Shown here piece by piece: positions 42,092 through 51,747 of a stretch of 64,000 bases of DNA. A model generated the notes under the pieces. The model ran no database searches and was not told the DNA's origin. It worked only from the letters and a program-made list of their open reading frames with translations. This DNA is from DATBLE01 sp046732255 (GTDB lineage Bacteria; Actinomycetota; Thermoleophilia; Gaiellales; Gaiellaceae), in NCBI GenBank assembly GCA_046732255.1, contig JBKPMR010000051.1, positions 23,151-87,150 of the forward strand, given 5' to 3'. Position 1 is the first letter of the stretch. Every line of letters starts with the position of its first letter. The translations under genes were made by a program, and so were the position numbers.

Positions 42092-44728
42092 ATGGACATG
42101 CCGAAGGCGCCGGGTGACTCGGTCGTGAGGAGATTCCTGCTCCGACTGGGCCCGGCGCGGGTCTGGCTCTTCATCGGCTTCGTCGCGGCCCTCTCGGTCG
42201 CCGTCTGGGAGGCGATTCTCGGCGGCGTCGTGCCGTTCGACCACGACGGGACGATCTCGATCCAATGGTGGGAGCTCGCGGGTGCCTTCTACCTCGCGGA
42301 GGTGTTCGTCGTCCACCTCCAGTTTCGCAAGCAGGCGCATTCGTTGTCGCTGACGGAGGCCGGCCTCGTCCTGGGTCTGTTCTTCGCGTCGCCGGGCAAC
42401 CTCTTGGCCGCGCAGGTCGCCGGAGCGGGCCTCGCCCTGTCGCTCCACCGTCGCCAGCGACCGATCAAGCTGACCTTCAACCTCGCCCAGATGCCGCTGT
42501 GCACGGGTATCGCGGTGCTCATCTTCGGGTCGGTCACGCACGGCGGCCCGGCCAGCGTGTGGACGTGGGTGGTCGTTCTGGGCGCGGTGGCGGTCGCACA
42601 CACGGTCGGGATCGCGCTTGTCTCCGCGGTGATCGCGGTCGCCGAGACGAAGTTCGCCGCCCCGCAACTGCCGAGAACGCTCGGCGTCTCCCTCATCGGC
42701 GCTCTCGCCACGGCCAGTCTCGGGCTCGCGGCGGTCATGCTGATCGAGGATCGGGCGACCGCCGGTCTGCTGCTCGTCGTTCCGGCGCTCGCCTGCGTGG
42801 CCGCCTTCCGCGCCTACATGGCGCAGCGGGAGCAGCTCGAGCACCTCGAGTTCCTGTACGAGTCGATGCGCGAGACACAGGGCGCGCCGGAGTTCGAGAT
42901 CGCGGTCGGACAGCTGCTGCGTGCAGTGCGGCGTCTCCTTCGCGCCGAGTACGCCGAGATCCACCTCTTTGCGCTGACAACCAGCGGCCCGGCGCTGCGT
43001 AGCACCAGCGGGGCAGGCGGGGAGACCCTCATGCGACCGCAGAACCTCACGGCGGCCGACGAGGTCGCGCTGAAGCGGATTGCCCGGACCGCACGGCCGC
43101 TGCTCTTCCGTCGTCGCCGCCGTCGCACGCATCCACTCGATCAGTTCCTCGCCGACCGCGGACTGGGCGACGGGATCGTCGGCGTCCTCCGGGGCGAGAA
43201 ACGTGCGATCGGGTTCCTGCTCGTCGGGAATCGCGCCGGCGACATCGGTTCGTTCACCGAGACCGACCTCGAGCTGTTCGAGACCTTCGCCGGGCACGCA
43301 AGCGTCCTGCTCGAGAACAGCCGGCTCGAGCAATCGCTGGCGCGGGTGACGGAGCTGCAGGAGGAACTTCGTCATTCCGCCTACCACGACTCGCTCACCG
43401 GCCTTCCCAACCGGGTCCTGTTCACCGACCGGTTGGCCAAGACGCTTGCCCGTGGGGCTACCGATCGGCGCACCCACGCCGTCCTGTTCCTCGACCTCGA
43501 TCACTTCAAGAACGTCAACGACAGCTGGGGCCACGCAGCAGGCGACGAGCTGCTCGTGCAGGTCGCCGGCCGGCTCAGCAGGGCCCTACCCGACGACATG
43601 TGCGCCCGGCTCGGCGGCGACGAGTTCGCCTTCCTGCTCGAGAGCACCGACGTGCGCGAGGCCGAAAACGCGGCGCGGCAGGTCGCCGACAGTCTCGGCG
43701 AGGCCTTTCCGATCGCCGGCCGCGAGGTCAAGATCCACGCCAGCGTCGGCATCGCGACGACAGGGCCGCACGCCGTGACGGCCGAGGAGCTGATCCGCAA
43801 CGCCGACATTGCGATGTACGCCGCGAAGCGCAGGGGACACGGTCACTCCGCGCTCTACGAGCACGCGCTGCACAGCCGACTCCGTCAGCAGGGCCGGGTC
43901 GCGCTCGAGCTCGAGCAGGCGGTCGAACGGGGCGAGCTCATCGCCCACTACCAGCCCGTCGTGTCGCTCGAGGACGGGTCGATCCGCGCCTTCGAGGCGC
44001 TCGTCCGCTGGCCCCATCCGGAACGGGGGCTCCTCATGCCGAGCGACTTCCTCGATGCGGCGGAGGAAAGCGGGCTGATCGTCGACGTCGGCCGTTGCGT
44101 GCTCGCGCAGGCGTTCCGCTTCGCCCAGAGGTGGCAGAACGTCACTCCGGACGCCCGCGACGTCGGCATCTGGGTCAACCTCGCGCCGAGCGAGCTGACG
44201 AACCAGAGCCTCGTCGACGAGCTCGCGGCCGCCCTCCGCGGGACCGGTCTCGATCCCCGGCGGATCACGCTCGAGATCACCGAGTCGAGTATGAGCCGAG
44301 ACGAGCAAGGCGGCGTCGCGCTGGAACGGCTCCGCGAGCTCGGCGTGCGGGTCTCGATCGACGACTTCGGCACCGGCTACTCGTCGCTGAGCCGGCTCGC
44401 GGAGCTGCCGATCGACATGATCAAGATCCCCAAGACCTTCGTCGACCAGCTCGCCCGTAACGACGCCAACGTCGTCGACGCGATCCTTCGGCTTGCGGGC
44501 TCGCTCGGCCTGACGACGGTCGCCGAGGGAATCGAGCAAATCTCACAGGCACAGCGAGTGCGCGAGCTCGGCTGCGAGCTCGGGCAGGGCTACCTGTTCG
44601 GCAAGCCGCTTCCCGCCGAGGAGGTCATCGACCTTCTTCGTGCGCAGAGACCGCTCCTCGGCGCTCCGGTCACGAGCCTGCCGTCGTCTCTCGAAGAGCT
44701 CAGGCCGGCTGCGCACGCCTACGCGTGA
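42092..44728 (+). CDS. Membrane-bound GGDEF-EAL protein (c-di-GMP turnover) with GAF-like domain
   Basis: 878 residues from ATG 42092 (an ATG at 42047 overlaps the protease). Residues ~15-235 form an N-terminal membrane module of about seven segments, then a GAF-like region (~255-410), GGDEF domain with HDSLTGLPNR and intact LGGDEFAFLLE (~508), and EAL domain with AFEALVRWPHPE (~634), VNLAPSELTN, EITES, DDFGTGYSSL, KIPKTFVD, AEGIEQ and GQGYLFGKPL. Both cyclase and phosphodiesterase residues are conserved, so it could be bifunctional. Signal sensed by the membrane module unknown. Confidence 0.93.
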   Translation: MDMPKAPGDSVVRRFLLRLGPARVWLFIGFVAALSVAVWEAILGGVVPFDHDGTISIQWWELAGAFYLAEVFVVHLQFRKQAHSLSLTEAGLVLGLFFASPGNLLAAQVAGAGLALSLHRRQRPIKLTFNLAQMPLCTGIAVLIFGSVTHGGPASVWTWVVVLGAVAVAHTVGIALVSAVIAVAETKFAAPQLPRTLGVSLIGALATASLGLAAVMLIEDRATAGLLLVVPALACVAAFRAYMAQREQLEHLEFLYESMRETQGAPEFEIAVGQLLRAVRRLLRAEYAEIHLFALTTSGPALRSTSGAGGETLMRPQNLTAADEVALKRIARTARPLLFRRRRRRTHPLDQFLADRGLGDGIVGVLRGEKRAIGFLLVGNRAGDIGSFTETDLELFETFAGHASVLLENSRLEQSLARVTELQEELRHSAYHDSLTGLPNRVLFTDRLAKTLARGATDRRTHAVLFLDLDHFKNVNDSWGHAAGDELLVQVAGRLSRALPDDMCARLGGDEFAFLLESTDVREAENAARQVADSLGEAFPIAGREVKIHASVGIATTGPHAVTAEELIRNADIAMYAAKRRGHGHSALYEHALHSRLRQQGRVALELEQAVERGELIAHYQPVVSLEDGSIRAFEALVRWPHPERGLLMPSDFLDAAEESGLIVDVGRCVLAQAFRFAQRWQNVTPDARDVGIWVNLAPSELTNQSLVDELAAALRGTGLDPRRITLEITESSMSRDEQGGVALERLRELGVRVSIDDFGTGYSSLSRLAELPIDMIKIPKTFVDQLARNDANVVDAILRLAGSLGLTTVAEGIEQISQAQRVRELGCELGQGYLFGKPLPAEEVIDLLRAQRPLLGAPVTSLPSSLEELRPAAHAYA

Positions 44729-44799
44729 GGGCGCACGCGATCCGGCCCGCGAGCCGACTAGAATCCCGGCATCCGAGTAGGCCGCCCGGGGAGGGGCGA

Positions 44800-46537
44800 T
44801 TGACCGGGGCTGCGTTGACTCGAATTCTGGTGTTCGGAGCGCTCGTCGCAGTGGTTCTCACCTTCGGCGTGTCCTCGGCGCGGGCCGCTTACACCGCCCA
44901 GATCGTGACCGGGACGCTCCAGATCACCGGCAACGGCGCGAGCTACAAGCTGGCGCTCCGGCTGCAGGCGGGCGTGCCAACCGTGCTCGAGATCAACGCC
45001 GGCGACAACGGCACCGCCGACTTCTCCTTCGACCGGAGCCTCTTCACCGCGATCAACGTCAGCGCGGGCGGCGGCAACGACCTCGTCCGCATCGATCAGT
45101 CGAACGGCGCCTTTACCGACGAGGCGATCACGGTCGACGGCGGTGCGGGCAACGACACGCTGCTCGGTGCGAGCGGCGCGGAGGCGGGAACGACACGATC
45201 GAAGGCCAGGACGGCGCGGACACGCTCGACTTCAACGGCGCGAACGTCTCCGAGAGCATCGACGTGTCCGCGAACGGCGGGCGCGTACGGTTCTTCCGCA
45301 ACATCGCCAACATCACGATGACCTGAACGACGTCGAAGGGATCGTGTTCCGCGCGTTCGGCGGAGCGGACACGGTCAACGTGAACGATCTGACCGGTACC
45401 GATGTCACGAGCGTCGACGTCGACCTCGCGGCGTCCGGCGGCGGGGGCGACGGTGCGATCGACTCCGTCGTCGTCAACGGCACTGCCGGGCCCGACGCTC
45501 TGGCCGCCTTCTCGACCGGCGGAAACGTCGCGGTCTCAGCGCCCCCCGCGACCGTGACCGTGTCGGGCGGTGAGGCGGCGAACGACGCCGTTCACGTGAA
45601 CGGAGGAACCGGGAACGACGTCACGACGGTGCACGGCCTTCTAGTCGGTCTGGCGTCCCTCGACGTCGACGGCGGCGGGGATGTCGACACGACGCAGTTA
45701 GAGGGCACGAAGGCGGCGGACACGATCCAGATCCTTCCGAACACGACGGCCGCGTTCGTTCAGTTGGGGTCGGGAACCCCGGTCAACTCGACTGCGGAGG
45801 GTCTCACCGTCGTCGGTCTGAGCGGCGCCGACACGATCACCGGCTCGAGCGGTCTGGCGGCGATCACCTCGTTGGTCGTCGACGGCGGAAAGAACAACGA
45901 CACCTTGCTCGGCGGGGACGGCTCGGACGTCCTGATCGGGGGCGCGGGGAACGACTTCGTCGACGGCAACCGGGGCGACGACCTGGCGCTGCTGGGCGAG
46001 GGCAAGGACACGTTCCACTGGGATCCCGGCGACGGGAGCGACACGATCGAGGGCCAAGGCGGGAAGGACTCGCTCGACTTCAGCGGCGCGAACGTCGTGG
46101 AGAGCATCGACGCCTCCCCGAACGGTGGACGGGTGCGGTTCTTCCGTGACGTCGCCACCGTCACGATGGACCTGGACGGCGTCGAGAGCATCGCCTTCCA
46201 CGCGCTCGGCGGTGCGGACACGGTCACCGTCAACGATCTCGCCGGCACCGATGTCACGAGCGTCGACGTCGACCTCGCCGCCTCGGGCGGCGGTGGTGAC
46301 GCTGCGGCCGACACGGTCGTCGTCAACGGCACCGCGGGGCCGGACAAGGTCAAGGTCGCGCCGCCGGGCGGGAACGTGAAGGTCTCGGGGCTTGCCGCGC
46401 AGACGCTAATCACCGGCGCCGAGCCCGCCGGCGACACCCTGCGGATCCAGACGCTCGCCGGCGACGACACGGTCTCGGTCGCGTCCGACGTCTTCGGCCT
46501 GATCCAGGTGCTCGTCGACCTCGGCCCGGACGTGTAG
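44800..46537 (+). pseudogene. RTX-like repeat protein gene disrupted by two frameshifts
   Basis: It starts at a TTG preceded by GGGGAGGGG, with signal peptide RILVFGALVAVVLTFGVSSARA, then beta-repeat sequence including GGAGNDTLLGASGAE. Near 45180 the frame shifts: the out-of-frame DTIEGQDGADTLDFNGANV matches DTIEGQGGKDSLDFSGANV of the intact second repeat. A second shift at about 45318 (ATGACCTG against ATGGACCTG in the second repeat) restores frame, and coding continues to 46537 with GGADTVNVNDL, GGDGSDVLIGGAGNDFVDGN. About 40 codons present in repeat 2 are also missing from repeat 1. Decayed secreted Ca-binding-type protein, or assembly indels. Confidence 0.7.
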
Positions 46538-46538
46538 C

Positions 46539-47267
46539 TCAGCGGCCGTCCGCCCGGCTCTCGAGCAGGTCGGGGGCAACGGTCAGGCGGTAGGTCCTGC
46601 CGCTACGGACCAGCAGGCCTTCGCGCTGGAATCTGGCCAGCGCCCCGGTGACCGTCTCACGAGCCGAGCCGAGCATCTGGGCGAGGAGCTCGTGCGTGAG
46701 CGGCAGGTCGATCTCGACGCCTTCGGTGCAGACCTTGCCGTGGTCGCGGGCGAGACGGTAGAGCGTCTCCTGCAGGCGTTCGGCGTGGCTTCCCCGGATG
46801 CCGGCGAGGTTCTGCTGGCGATTCTCGAGCGCCTCGAGGAGGCTCTCGAGCAGCACTCGTGCGACACCGGGGATGCGGAGCAGCTGCTCGTAGGCATCGG
46901 GCGGCACGGCAATCACGCGCGCAGCCGTCAGCGCGCGGATGTGCTCGTCTCGCGTCGGCGGCGCAAGCACGTCGCCCTGGCGGGCGAGCGCGATGACGGT
47001 CTGGTTCTGCGAGCCGGCCGCCGCGACGAGGGCCACGACTCCCTGGTCGAGGACCAGAAGCCTCGAGTCGCACGACGCCGGCTCCGAGAGCACGGCGGCG
47101 GCGGGAATCCCGTATTCACGGCAGGAAGCGAACGCCCGTCGCGCAAGCCGTCGTTCGTCAGGCGAGACGGCGAGCAACAAACCCCTCAGTCCCCGCGCAC
47201 TCCTCGTGCTCGAAGGTACGCCGTCGGCGCCGGGGCGGTTTGCCGTGCGGAATGTAACCGGGCTCAC
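46539..47267 (-). CDS. Crp/Fnr family transcriptional regulator
   Basis: About 242 residues from GTG 47267; downstream starts cannot be excluded. The N-terminal part resembles a cyclic-nucleotide-binding-like beta-roll (SRLLVLDQGVVALVAAA, VIALARQGDVLAPP). The C-terminal HTH_Crp reads EIDLPLTHELLAQMLGSARETVTGALARFQREGLLVRSG. The cAMP-binding motif is not conserved, so the effector is unknown. It is divergent from the TIGR03118 gene (65 bp), a plausible target, and convergent with the RTX-like gene with one base between stops. Confidence 0.87.
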   Translation of the reverse strand: MSPVTFRTANRPGADGVPSSTRSARGLRGLLLAVSPDERRLARRAFASCREYGIPAAAVLSEPASCDSRLLVLDQGVVALVAAAGSQNQTVIALARQGDVLAPPTRDEHIRALTAARVIAVPPDAYEQLLRIPGVARVLLESLLEALENRQQNLAGIRGSHAERLQETLYRLARDHGKVCTEGVEIDLPLTHELLAQMLGSARETVTGALARFQREGLLVRSGRTYRLTVAPDLLESRADGR

Positions 47268-47332
47268 AGTCGTGGTTTGAGAGGCGCGGCTGGGGTCATC
47301 CGTAGACGTCCACCGATCGCCGGAGGTCGACC

Positions 47333-48427
47333 ATGAAGATTCCAACCACCGGGACCGGCCGCAGTCGGTCCCTCATCCTCGCGCTTGCCGCGGCTGCGCT
47401 CGTCGCAGCGGCGCTTGCCGCCGCGAGCCCGGCCGCAGAGCGCAACGCGTACGTCGTCCACAACCTCGTGTCCGACCAGGTCGGGGTCGCGGATCACGTG
47501 GATACGAACCTCGTGAACGCGTGGGGCCTCGACGCACGGCCCACCTCGCCGTGGTGGGTTGCCGACAACGGCACCGACGTCTCCACGTTGTACAACGCCG
47601 CGGGCGTCGCCTTCCCGCCGCCGCCCCAGTCGCCGCTCGTCGTCCAGGTGCCCCACGCGCCGACCGGCCTGGTCGCCAACCCGGGGGCCGGCTTCCCGGT
47701 TCAACTGGGCACGGCCTCGGCGCCTGCGCTGTTCCTGTTCGCGACCGAGGAGGGCACGATTCTCGGCTGGAACCCGTCCGTATCGCCGGATGCGGTCGTG
47801 GTCGCAGACCTGCATTCGGGCGCCATCTACAAGGGGCTGGCGGTTTCTCCGAGCGGGGATCGGCTGTACGCGACCGATTTCCACAACGGCCGCGTCGACG
47901 TCTTCGACGGGACCTTCACGCCGGTGACCGGCCCGGGCGCCTTCGTCGACCCGTCGGTGCCGGCCGGGTTCGCGCCGTTCGGCATCCAGGCGATCGGCGA
48001 CCGGATCTTCGTCACGTACGCCAAGCAGGACGCCGACGCTGAAGACGACGTCACCGGCCAGGGCCTCGGCTTCGTCGACGCCTACGACGGCGCCGGGGTG
48101 TTGCTCGACCGCGTCGCGAGCCGCGGGCAGCTGAACGCACCCTGGGGGATCGCGCCCGCTCCCGGCGACTTCGGGCGCTTCAGCGGCGATCTGCTGATCG
48201 GGAACTTCGGGGACGGCCGGATCAACGCCTTCCGCCAGGTGCCCGCGGGTAAGTACGAGCACGCGGGCAGGCTGCGGACCGGGAACGGCAACCTCGTCAT
48301 CGACGGGCTCTGGGCACTGGAGTTCGGCAAGGGTGCAGTCAACAACGGAGCACGGAACACCCTGTTCTTCACGGCAGGGCCCGACGACGAGTCGCACGGC
48401 CTCTTCGGCTCGATCACGGCCTCGTAG
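47333..48427 (+). CDS. Secreted TIGR03118-family beta-propeller-like protein
   Basis: 364 residues with a signal peptide (LILALAAAALVAAALAAASPAA). Typical family segments: YVVHNLVSDQVGVADHVDTNLVNAWGL, SPWWVADNGTDVSTLYNAAG, GTILGWNP, YKGLAVSPSGDRLYATDFHNGRVDVFDG, PFGIQAIGDRIFVTYAKQD, GDLLIGNFGDGRINAF, and the end LFFTAGPDDESHGLFGSI. The family is found widely in secreted form; its function is unknown. It lies next to a divergent Crp-type regulator and is followed by a strong stem-loop. Confidence 0.88.
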   Translation: MKIPTTGTGRSRSLILALAAAALVAAALAAASPAAERNAYVVHNLVSDQVGVADHVDTNLVNAWGLDARPTSPWWVADNGTDVSTLYNAAGVAFPPPPQSPLVVQVPHAPTGLVANPGAGFPVQLGTASAPALFLFATEEGTILGWNPSVSPDAVVVADLHSGAIYKGLAVSPSGDRLYATDFHNGRVDVFDGTFTPVTGPGAFVDPSVPAGFAPFGIQAIGDRIFVTYAKQDADAEDDVTGQGLGFVDAYDGAGVLLDRVASRGQLNAPWGIAPAPGDFGRFSGDLLIGNFGDGRINAFRQVPAGKYEHAGRLRTGNGNLVIDGLWALEFGKGAVNNGARNTLFFTAGPDDESHGLFGSITAS

Positions 48428-48436
48428 CACCGGCCT

Positions 48437-48466
48437 GCGCGGGGCGGTGCGATCACCGCCCCGCGC
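48437..48466 (+). terminator. Strong GC stem-loop after the TIGR03118 gene
   Basis: Perfect 13-bp stem (GCGCGGGGCGGTG / CACCGCCCCGCGC) with a CGAT loop, 10 bp after the stop codon. No T-tract follows, as is common for actinobacterial hairpin terminators. Confidence 0.6.
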
Positions 48467-48503
48467 ATCACCTCGCCGCGGAGCGTTGACTCCACCCGCA
48501 TCC

Positions 48504-48517
48504 CGACACTAGTGTCG
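48504..48517. promoter_or_regulatory. Palindromic site upstream of a secreted-protein gene
   Basis: Perfect 14-nt palindrome CGACACTAGTGTCG, 8 bp upstream of the ATG at 48526. Size and position suit a repressor operator overlapping the ribosome-binding region. No regulator can be assigned. Confidence 0.35.
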
Positions 48518-48525
48518 ACTCGCGC

Positions 48526-49320
48526 ATGCGGACCCGGGTGACGTGGAGGCGGACTCTTCTCTGCGCGCTCGGTGCCGTGGCCGCGACGGGAGTGCTGGCG
48601 GGCGTCGTGTCCGGCGAGCATTCCGTCGTCGTCAGTCTGTCGGTCGTCGGGAACGGCAAGGCGAACGTGACCGTGACGAAAGGGCGGCCGGTCGCCCTCG
48701 TCGCCCGCGCTGCGTTGCGCGCCGGCGACCGGCTGCGGATCGCCCTGACGCGCGGCGGCACGGTGCGTGGCATCGCCGTGTGCGCGCGCTCGCCCTGCAC
48801 CGCGCGCTGGACCGAGCAGAGCGCGATCTCCGACCAGTTCCAGGCCGCCGCCGTCCGAGGATCCGCCGTTCGCGGGAAGTCGCGGGTCGTCCAGGTCACC
48901 TGGAAGGCGCCCTCGCCCGCGCCGCCCGTCCCACCACCGCCGGCCACGCCCGGTCACTACCAGGGCCGGTCGACTCTCAACGAGGCGTTCGACCTCGACG
49001 TCTCGGCCGACGGCAAGTCGGTCGTCAACCTCAGGACCGGGCAGGTCAACGAGTCGTGCACTCCCTCGGCTCACATCTCCGGCGGGAACTTGACCGCGCC
49101 GGGCCCCTATGTGATCGCCGCCGACCACAGCTTCTCGATCAGCGCGACGATCACGATCACCGTCGGTGACTCGACCGGGACGCGCGCGATCAAGATCACG
49201 GGCCGCTTTGCCGGAACCGCCGCCACCGGGACGATCCGGACCGACACGACGTTCACCCTGGACGGAGCCGGCTACACCTGCACCTCCGGCGACCAGACGT
49301 GGTCGGCCGCGAGGGTCTGA
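48526..49320 (+). CDS. Secreted protein of unknown function
   Basis: 264 residues from ATG. N-terminal hydrophobic signal or anchor (LLCALGAVAATGVLAGVVSG). A first beta-rich part (VVVSLSVVGNGKANVTVTKG, LRIALTRGGTVRGIAVCARSPC) is followed by a Pro-rich linker (PSPAPPVPPPPATPG) and a second domain starting YQGRSTLNEAFDLDVSADGKSV with two spaced Cys (NESCTPS, GYTCTSG) that could form a disulfide. No family recognised. Confidence 0.75.
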   Translation: MRTRVTWRRTLLCALGAVAATGVLAGVVSGEHSVVVSLSVVGNGKANVTVTKGRPVALVARAALRAGDRLRIALTRGGTVRGIAVCARSPCTARWTEQSAISDQFQAAAVRGSAVRGKSRVVQVTWKAPSPAPPVPPPPATPGHYQGRSTLNEAFDLDVSADGKSVVNLRTGQVNESCTPSAHISGGNLTAPGPYVIAADHSFSISATITITVGDSTGTRAIKITGRFAGTAATGTIRTDTTFTLDGAGYTCTSGDQTWSAARV

Positions 49321-49371
49321 GCGCCCTCGCAGGCCCGAACGCCCGCCGCTGCCTGCCGTAACGTCTCCGTC

Positions 49372-49827
49372 GTGGCGCGGGTGAACATCGTCGAGCGTTC
49401 CCTGACGAGGTTCCTGAGCAAGCCGCCGACCGTGCGGGCGGCCGCACGGACGATCGTCCTTGCGACCGCCGCGGTCGTCGTCCTCAGCGGGATCCTGATG
49501 CGCGTCGTCGACCACAAGGAGTACGACAACGTCTGGGTCGGCATGTGGTGGGCGATGCAGACCGTGACCACGGTCGGCTACGGCGACGTCACGCCTGCCG
49601 CAGTGTCGGGGCGGATCGTGGCCACGATCGTGATGCTCCAGGGGATCGCATTCCTGGCAATCGTCACGGCGGCGATCACCTCGACGTTCGTCGCCCGGGC
49701 GACGAAGGAGTTTCGCGAGGCGAAGGACGAGCACGCATCGGACTTGCGGCAGATCGAGGCTCGGTTCGACGAGCTGGACAGCCGGCTCGACCGACTCGAA
49801 GCGGCGCTGCGCGGCCGCGACTCCTGA
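49372..49827 (+). CDS. Two-transmembrane potassium channel
   Basis: 151 residues from a GTG start. First helix TIVLATAAVVVLSGILMRVV, pore helix plus selectivity filter WAMQTVTTVGYGDVTPA, second helix IVATIVMLQGIAFLAIVTAAIT. The C-terminus (RATKEFREAKDEHASDLRQIEARFDELDSRLDRLEAAL) is a coiled coil, presumably for tetramer assembly. There is no RCK domain, so gating is not evident. It precedes the Vps62-domain gene by 5 bp. Confidence 0.92.
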   Translation: MARVNIVERSLTRFLSKPPTVRAAARTIVLATAAVVVLSGILMRVVDHKEYDNVWVGMWWAMQTVTTVGYGDVTPAAVSGRIVATIVMLQGIAFLAIVTAAITSTFVARATKEFREAKDEHASDLRQIEARFDELDSRLDRLEAALRGRDS

Positions 49828-49832
49828 CCGGC

Positions 49833-51734
49833 ATGAGACGGGCGCTCGTCTGGCCGGCCGCGCTGCTGGCGGTGCTCGCGCTGGGCGGAGGGGCGGCTCG
49901 AGCCGGCGAGTCGTCGCCCGAGCAGCAGCTCGCGGACCGGTACGCGCCGATCGTCGCGCTGAAGAAGCAGTCGGAGCCTTGCAGCTCGGACGGCGAGCCC
50001 TACAGCCCGGTCGCCGCCGACCTGGTGCTCGGCCGGAGCGACGTTCGCCTCGTCGACTCCAAGGGCCGGCTGATCGATGACGCGCCGACCGCTGCCGGGC
50101 TCTTCGGGCGCGGCGAGGAAACCTATCTCGACCTCCCGGGCGATCCGCTCGATCCGGGTTGCGACTACGAGCAGTGGGCGGACACGGTCGGCAAGGGCAA
50201 GCCCACGACCGCGTACGCCCACGTCGTGCAGGAGGGCGGCAAGCCCGGCCGGCTCGCGCTCCAGTACTGGTTCTACTACCCGTTCAACGACTGGAACAAC
50301 AAGCACGAGTCCGACTGGGAGATGGTGCAGCTCGCGTTCGACGCAGCGAGCGCGTCGGCCGCGCTGCACCGGACGCCGACGGAGGTCGGGTTCTCGCAGC
50401 ACTCGGGCGCAGAGCGTGCGGACTGGGACGACGACAAGCTCGAGCAGCAGGGCTCGCATCCGGTCGTCTACCCGGGCCGCGGGTCGCACGCGAACTACTT
50501 CGGCCAATCCGTCTGGCTCGGCCACAGCGCACAGGAGGGCTTCGGCTGCGACAACACGACCGGCCCCTCGACGACGGTCCAGACGCATGCCGTCCTCCTG
50601 CCGGCTGAGGCCCCGACCTCGGCGTCGGCCCCGTTCGCCTGGCTGGGCTACGCCGGCCACTGGGGCCAGAAGGAGAGCGGCCCGAACACGGGCCCGACCG
50701 GCCCCAACGCGAAGGATCAGTGGACGAAGCCGATCAGCTGGAGCGAGGACGAGTGGCGCAAGAGCAGCACCGAAGTGCCGCTCCAGTCGACCTTCGGACC
50801 GAGCACCACGGACTTCTTCTGCGGCGCCGTCGCAGCCGGGTCGAAGCTCTACCTGCGATTTCTGCGCACGCCGTGGCTCGTCCTGGGCGCCTTCGTGCTG
50901 ATCGCCATGGTCGGCATGTGGCTGAGCCGGCGCACCGTGTGGTCTCCGCACGAGCCGCTCCCGATCGACGAGCAGCGTTCAGGCGGCCAGATCTACCGTG
51001 CCTCATTCAAGCTCTACCGCCGCTACCGATGGCTGTTCCTCGGGATCGGCGTGGTCTTCGTGCCCCTTGCCGGCCTGGCGGTCCTGCTCCAGGAGCTCCT
51101 CACCCGGCTCACCGGCTTCGGCACCTTCGTCGACCTGGTCGAGAGCGACGCGATCGTCGGCGGCGTGGCCGCTCTCCTCCTGGGCCAGCTCTCGACGATC
51201 CTCGGCAGCATTGCAGTGACGGGTGCGGTAGCGCATGCGCTGAGCAGCATCGACGCGGGCGGCCACCCCGATGCGCTCGACGCCTACCGAGGAGCCTTGC
51301 GACGCGCCGGCTCGCTCGCGTGGGCCTGGTTTCGTGTGATCATCATCGCCGGACTGCTCGTGCTCACGATCGTGGGGATCCCGATCGCGATCGTGTACCT
51401 CGTCCGGAGAGCCGTGACCACCCAGGCCTGCGTGATCGAGGACCTGAACGCGTCGGGGGCGCTCAGGCGCAGCGGCGAGCTCGTCCGCCGCCACGGACCG
51501 CGGGTGTTCGCGATCACCGCCCTCGTCAACGTCACCGCGTATCTCCTCGGTCCGATCGTCGGCCTCGTCGTCCTTTTCTTGACGCCGAGCTCGCTCGTGG
51601 TCGTCAACGCGATCAGCTCTCTCGTGTACGTGTTCGTGATGCCGTACGCGGGCATCGCCGTCGCGCTGCTCTTCTACGACCTCAGAGGTCGGTTCGCGGT
51701 GCACCCGGCCCTGGTTCCCGCCGTCGCGACGTGA
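49833..51734 (+). CDS. Vps62-like domain fused to a membrane domain
   Basis: 633 residues from ATG 49833 with a signal peptide (ALLAVLALGGGAARA). Residues ~25-330 resemble the Vps62-related domain (LADRYAPIVALKKQSE, LQYWFYYPFNDWNNKHESDWEMVQL, HPVVYPGRGSHANYF, WLGYAGHWGQK). A membrane helix (~350-370) then leads to a C-terminal module of about five helices like the glycerophosphodiesterase membrane domain (FKLYRRYRWLFLGIGVVFVP, VTTQACVIEDLNASGALRRSGELVRR). Role unknown; an extracytoplasmic domain joined to a transporter-like base. Confidence 0.75.
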   Translation: MRRALVWPAALLAVLALGGGAARAGESSPEQQLADRYAPIVALKKQSEPCSSDGEPYSPVAADLVLGRSDVRLVDSKGRLIDDAPTAAGLFGRGEETYLDLPGDPLDPGCDYEQWADTVGKGKPTTAYAHVVQEGGKPGRLALQYWFYYPFNDWNNKHESDWEMVQLAFDAASASAALHRTPTEVGFSQHSGAERADWDDDKLEQQGSHPVVYPGRGSHANYFGQSVWLGHSAQEGFGCDNTTGPSTTVQTHAVLLPAEAPTSASAPFAWLGYAGHWGQKESGPNTGPTGPNAKDQWTKPISWSEDEWRKSSTEVPLQSTFGPSTTDFFCGAVAAGSKLYLRFLRTPWLVLGAFVLIAMVGMWLSRRTVWSPHEPLPIDEQRSGGQIYRASFKLYRRYRWLFLGIGVVFVPLAGLAVLLQELLTRLTGFGTFVDLVESDAIVGGVAALLLGQLSTILGSIAVTGAVAHALSSIDAGGHPDALDAYRGALRRAGSLAWAWFRVIIIAGLLVLTIVGIPIAIVYLVRRAVTTQACVIEDLNASGALRRSGELVRRHGPRVFAITALVNVTAYLLGPIVGLVVLFLTPSSLVVVNAISSLVYVFVMPYAGIAVALLFYDLRGRFAVHPALVPAVAT

Positions 51735-51747
51735 CATGCTCTAGGGG

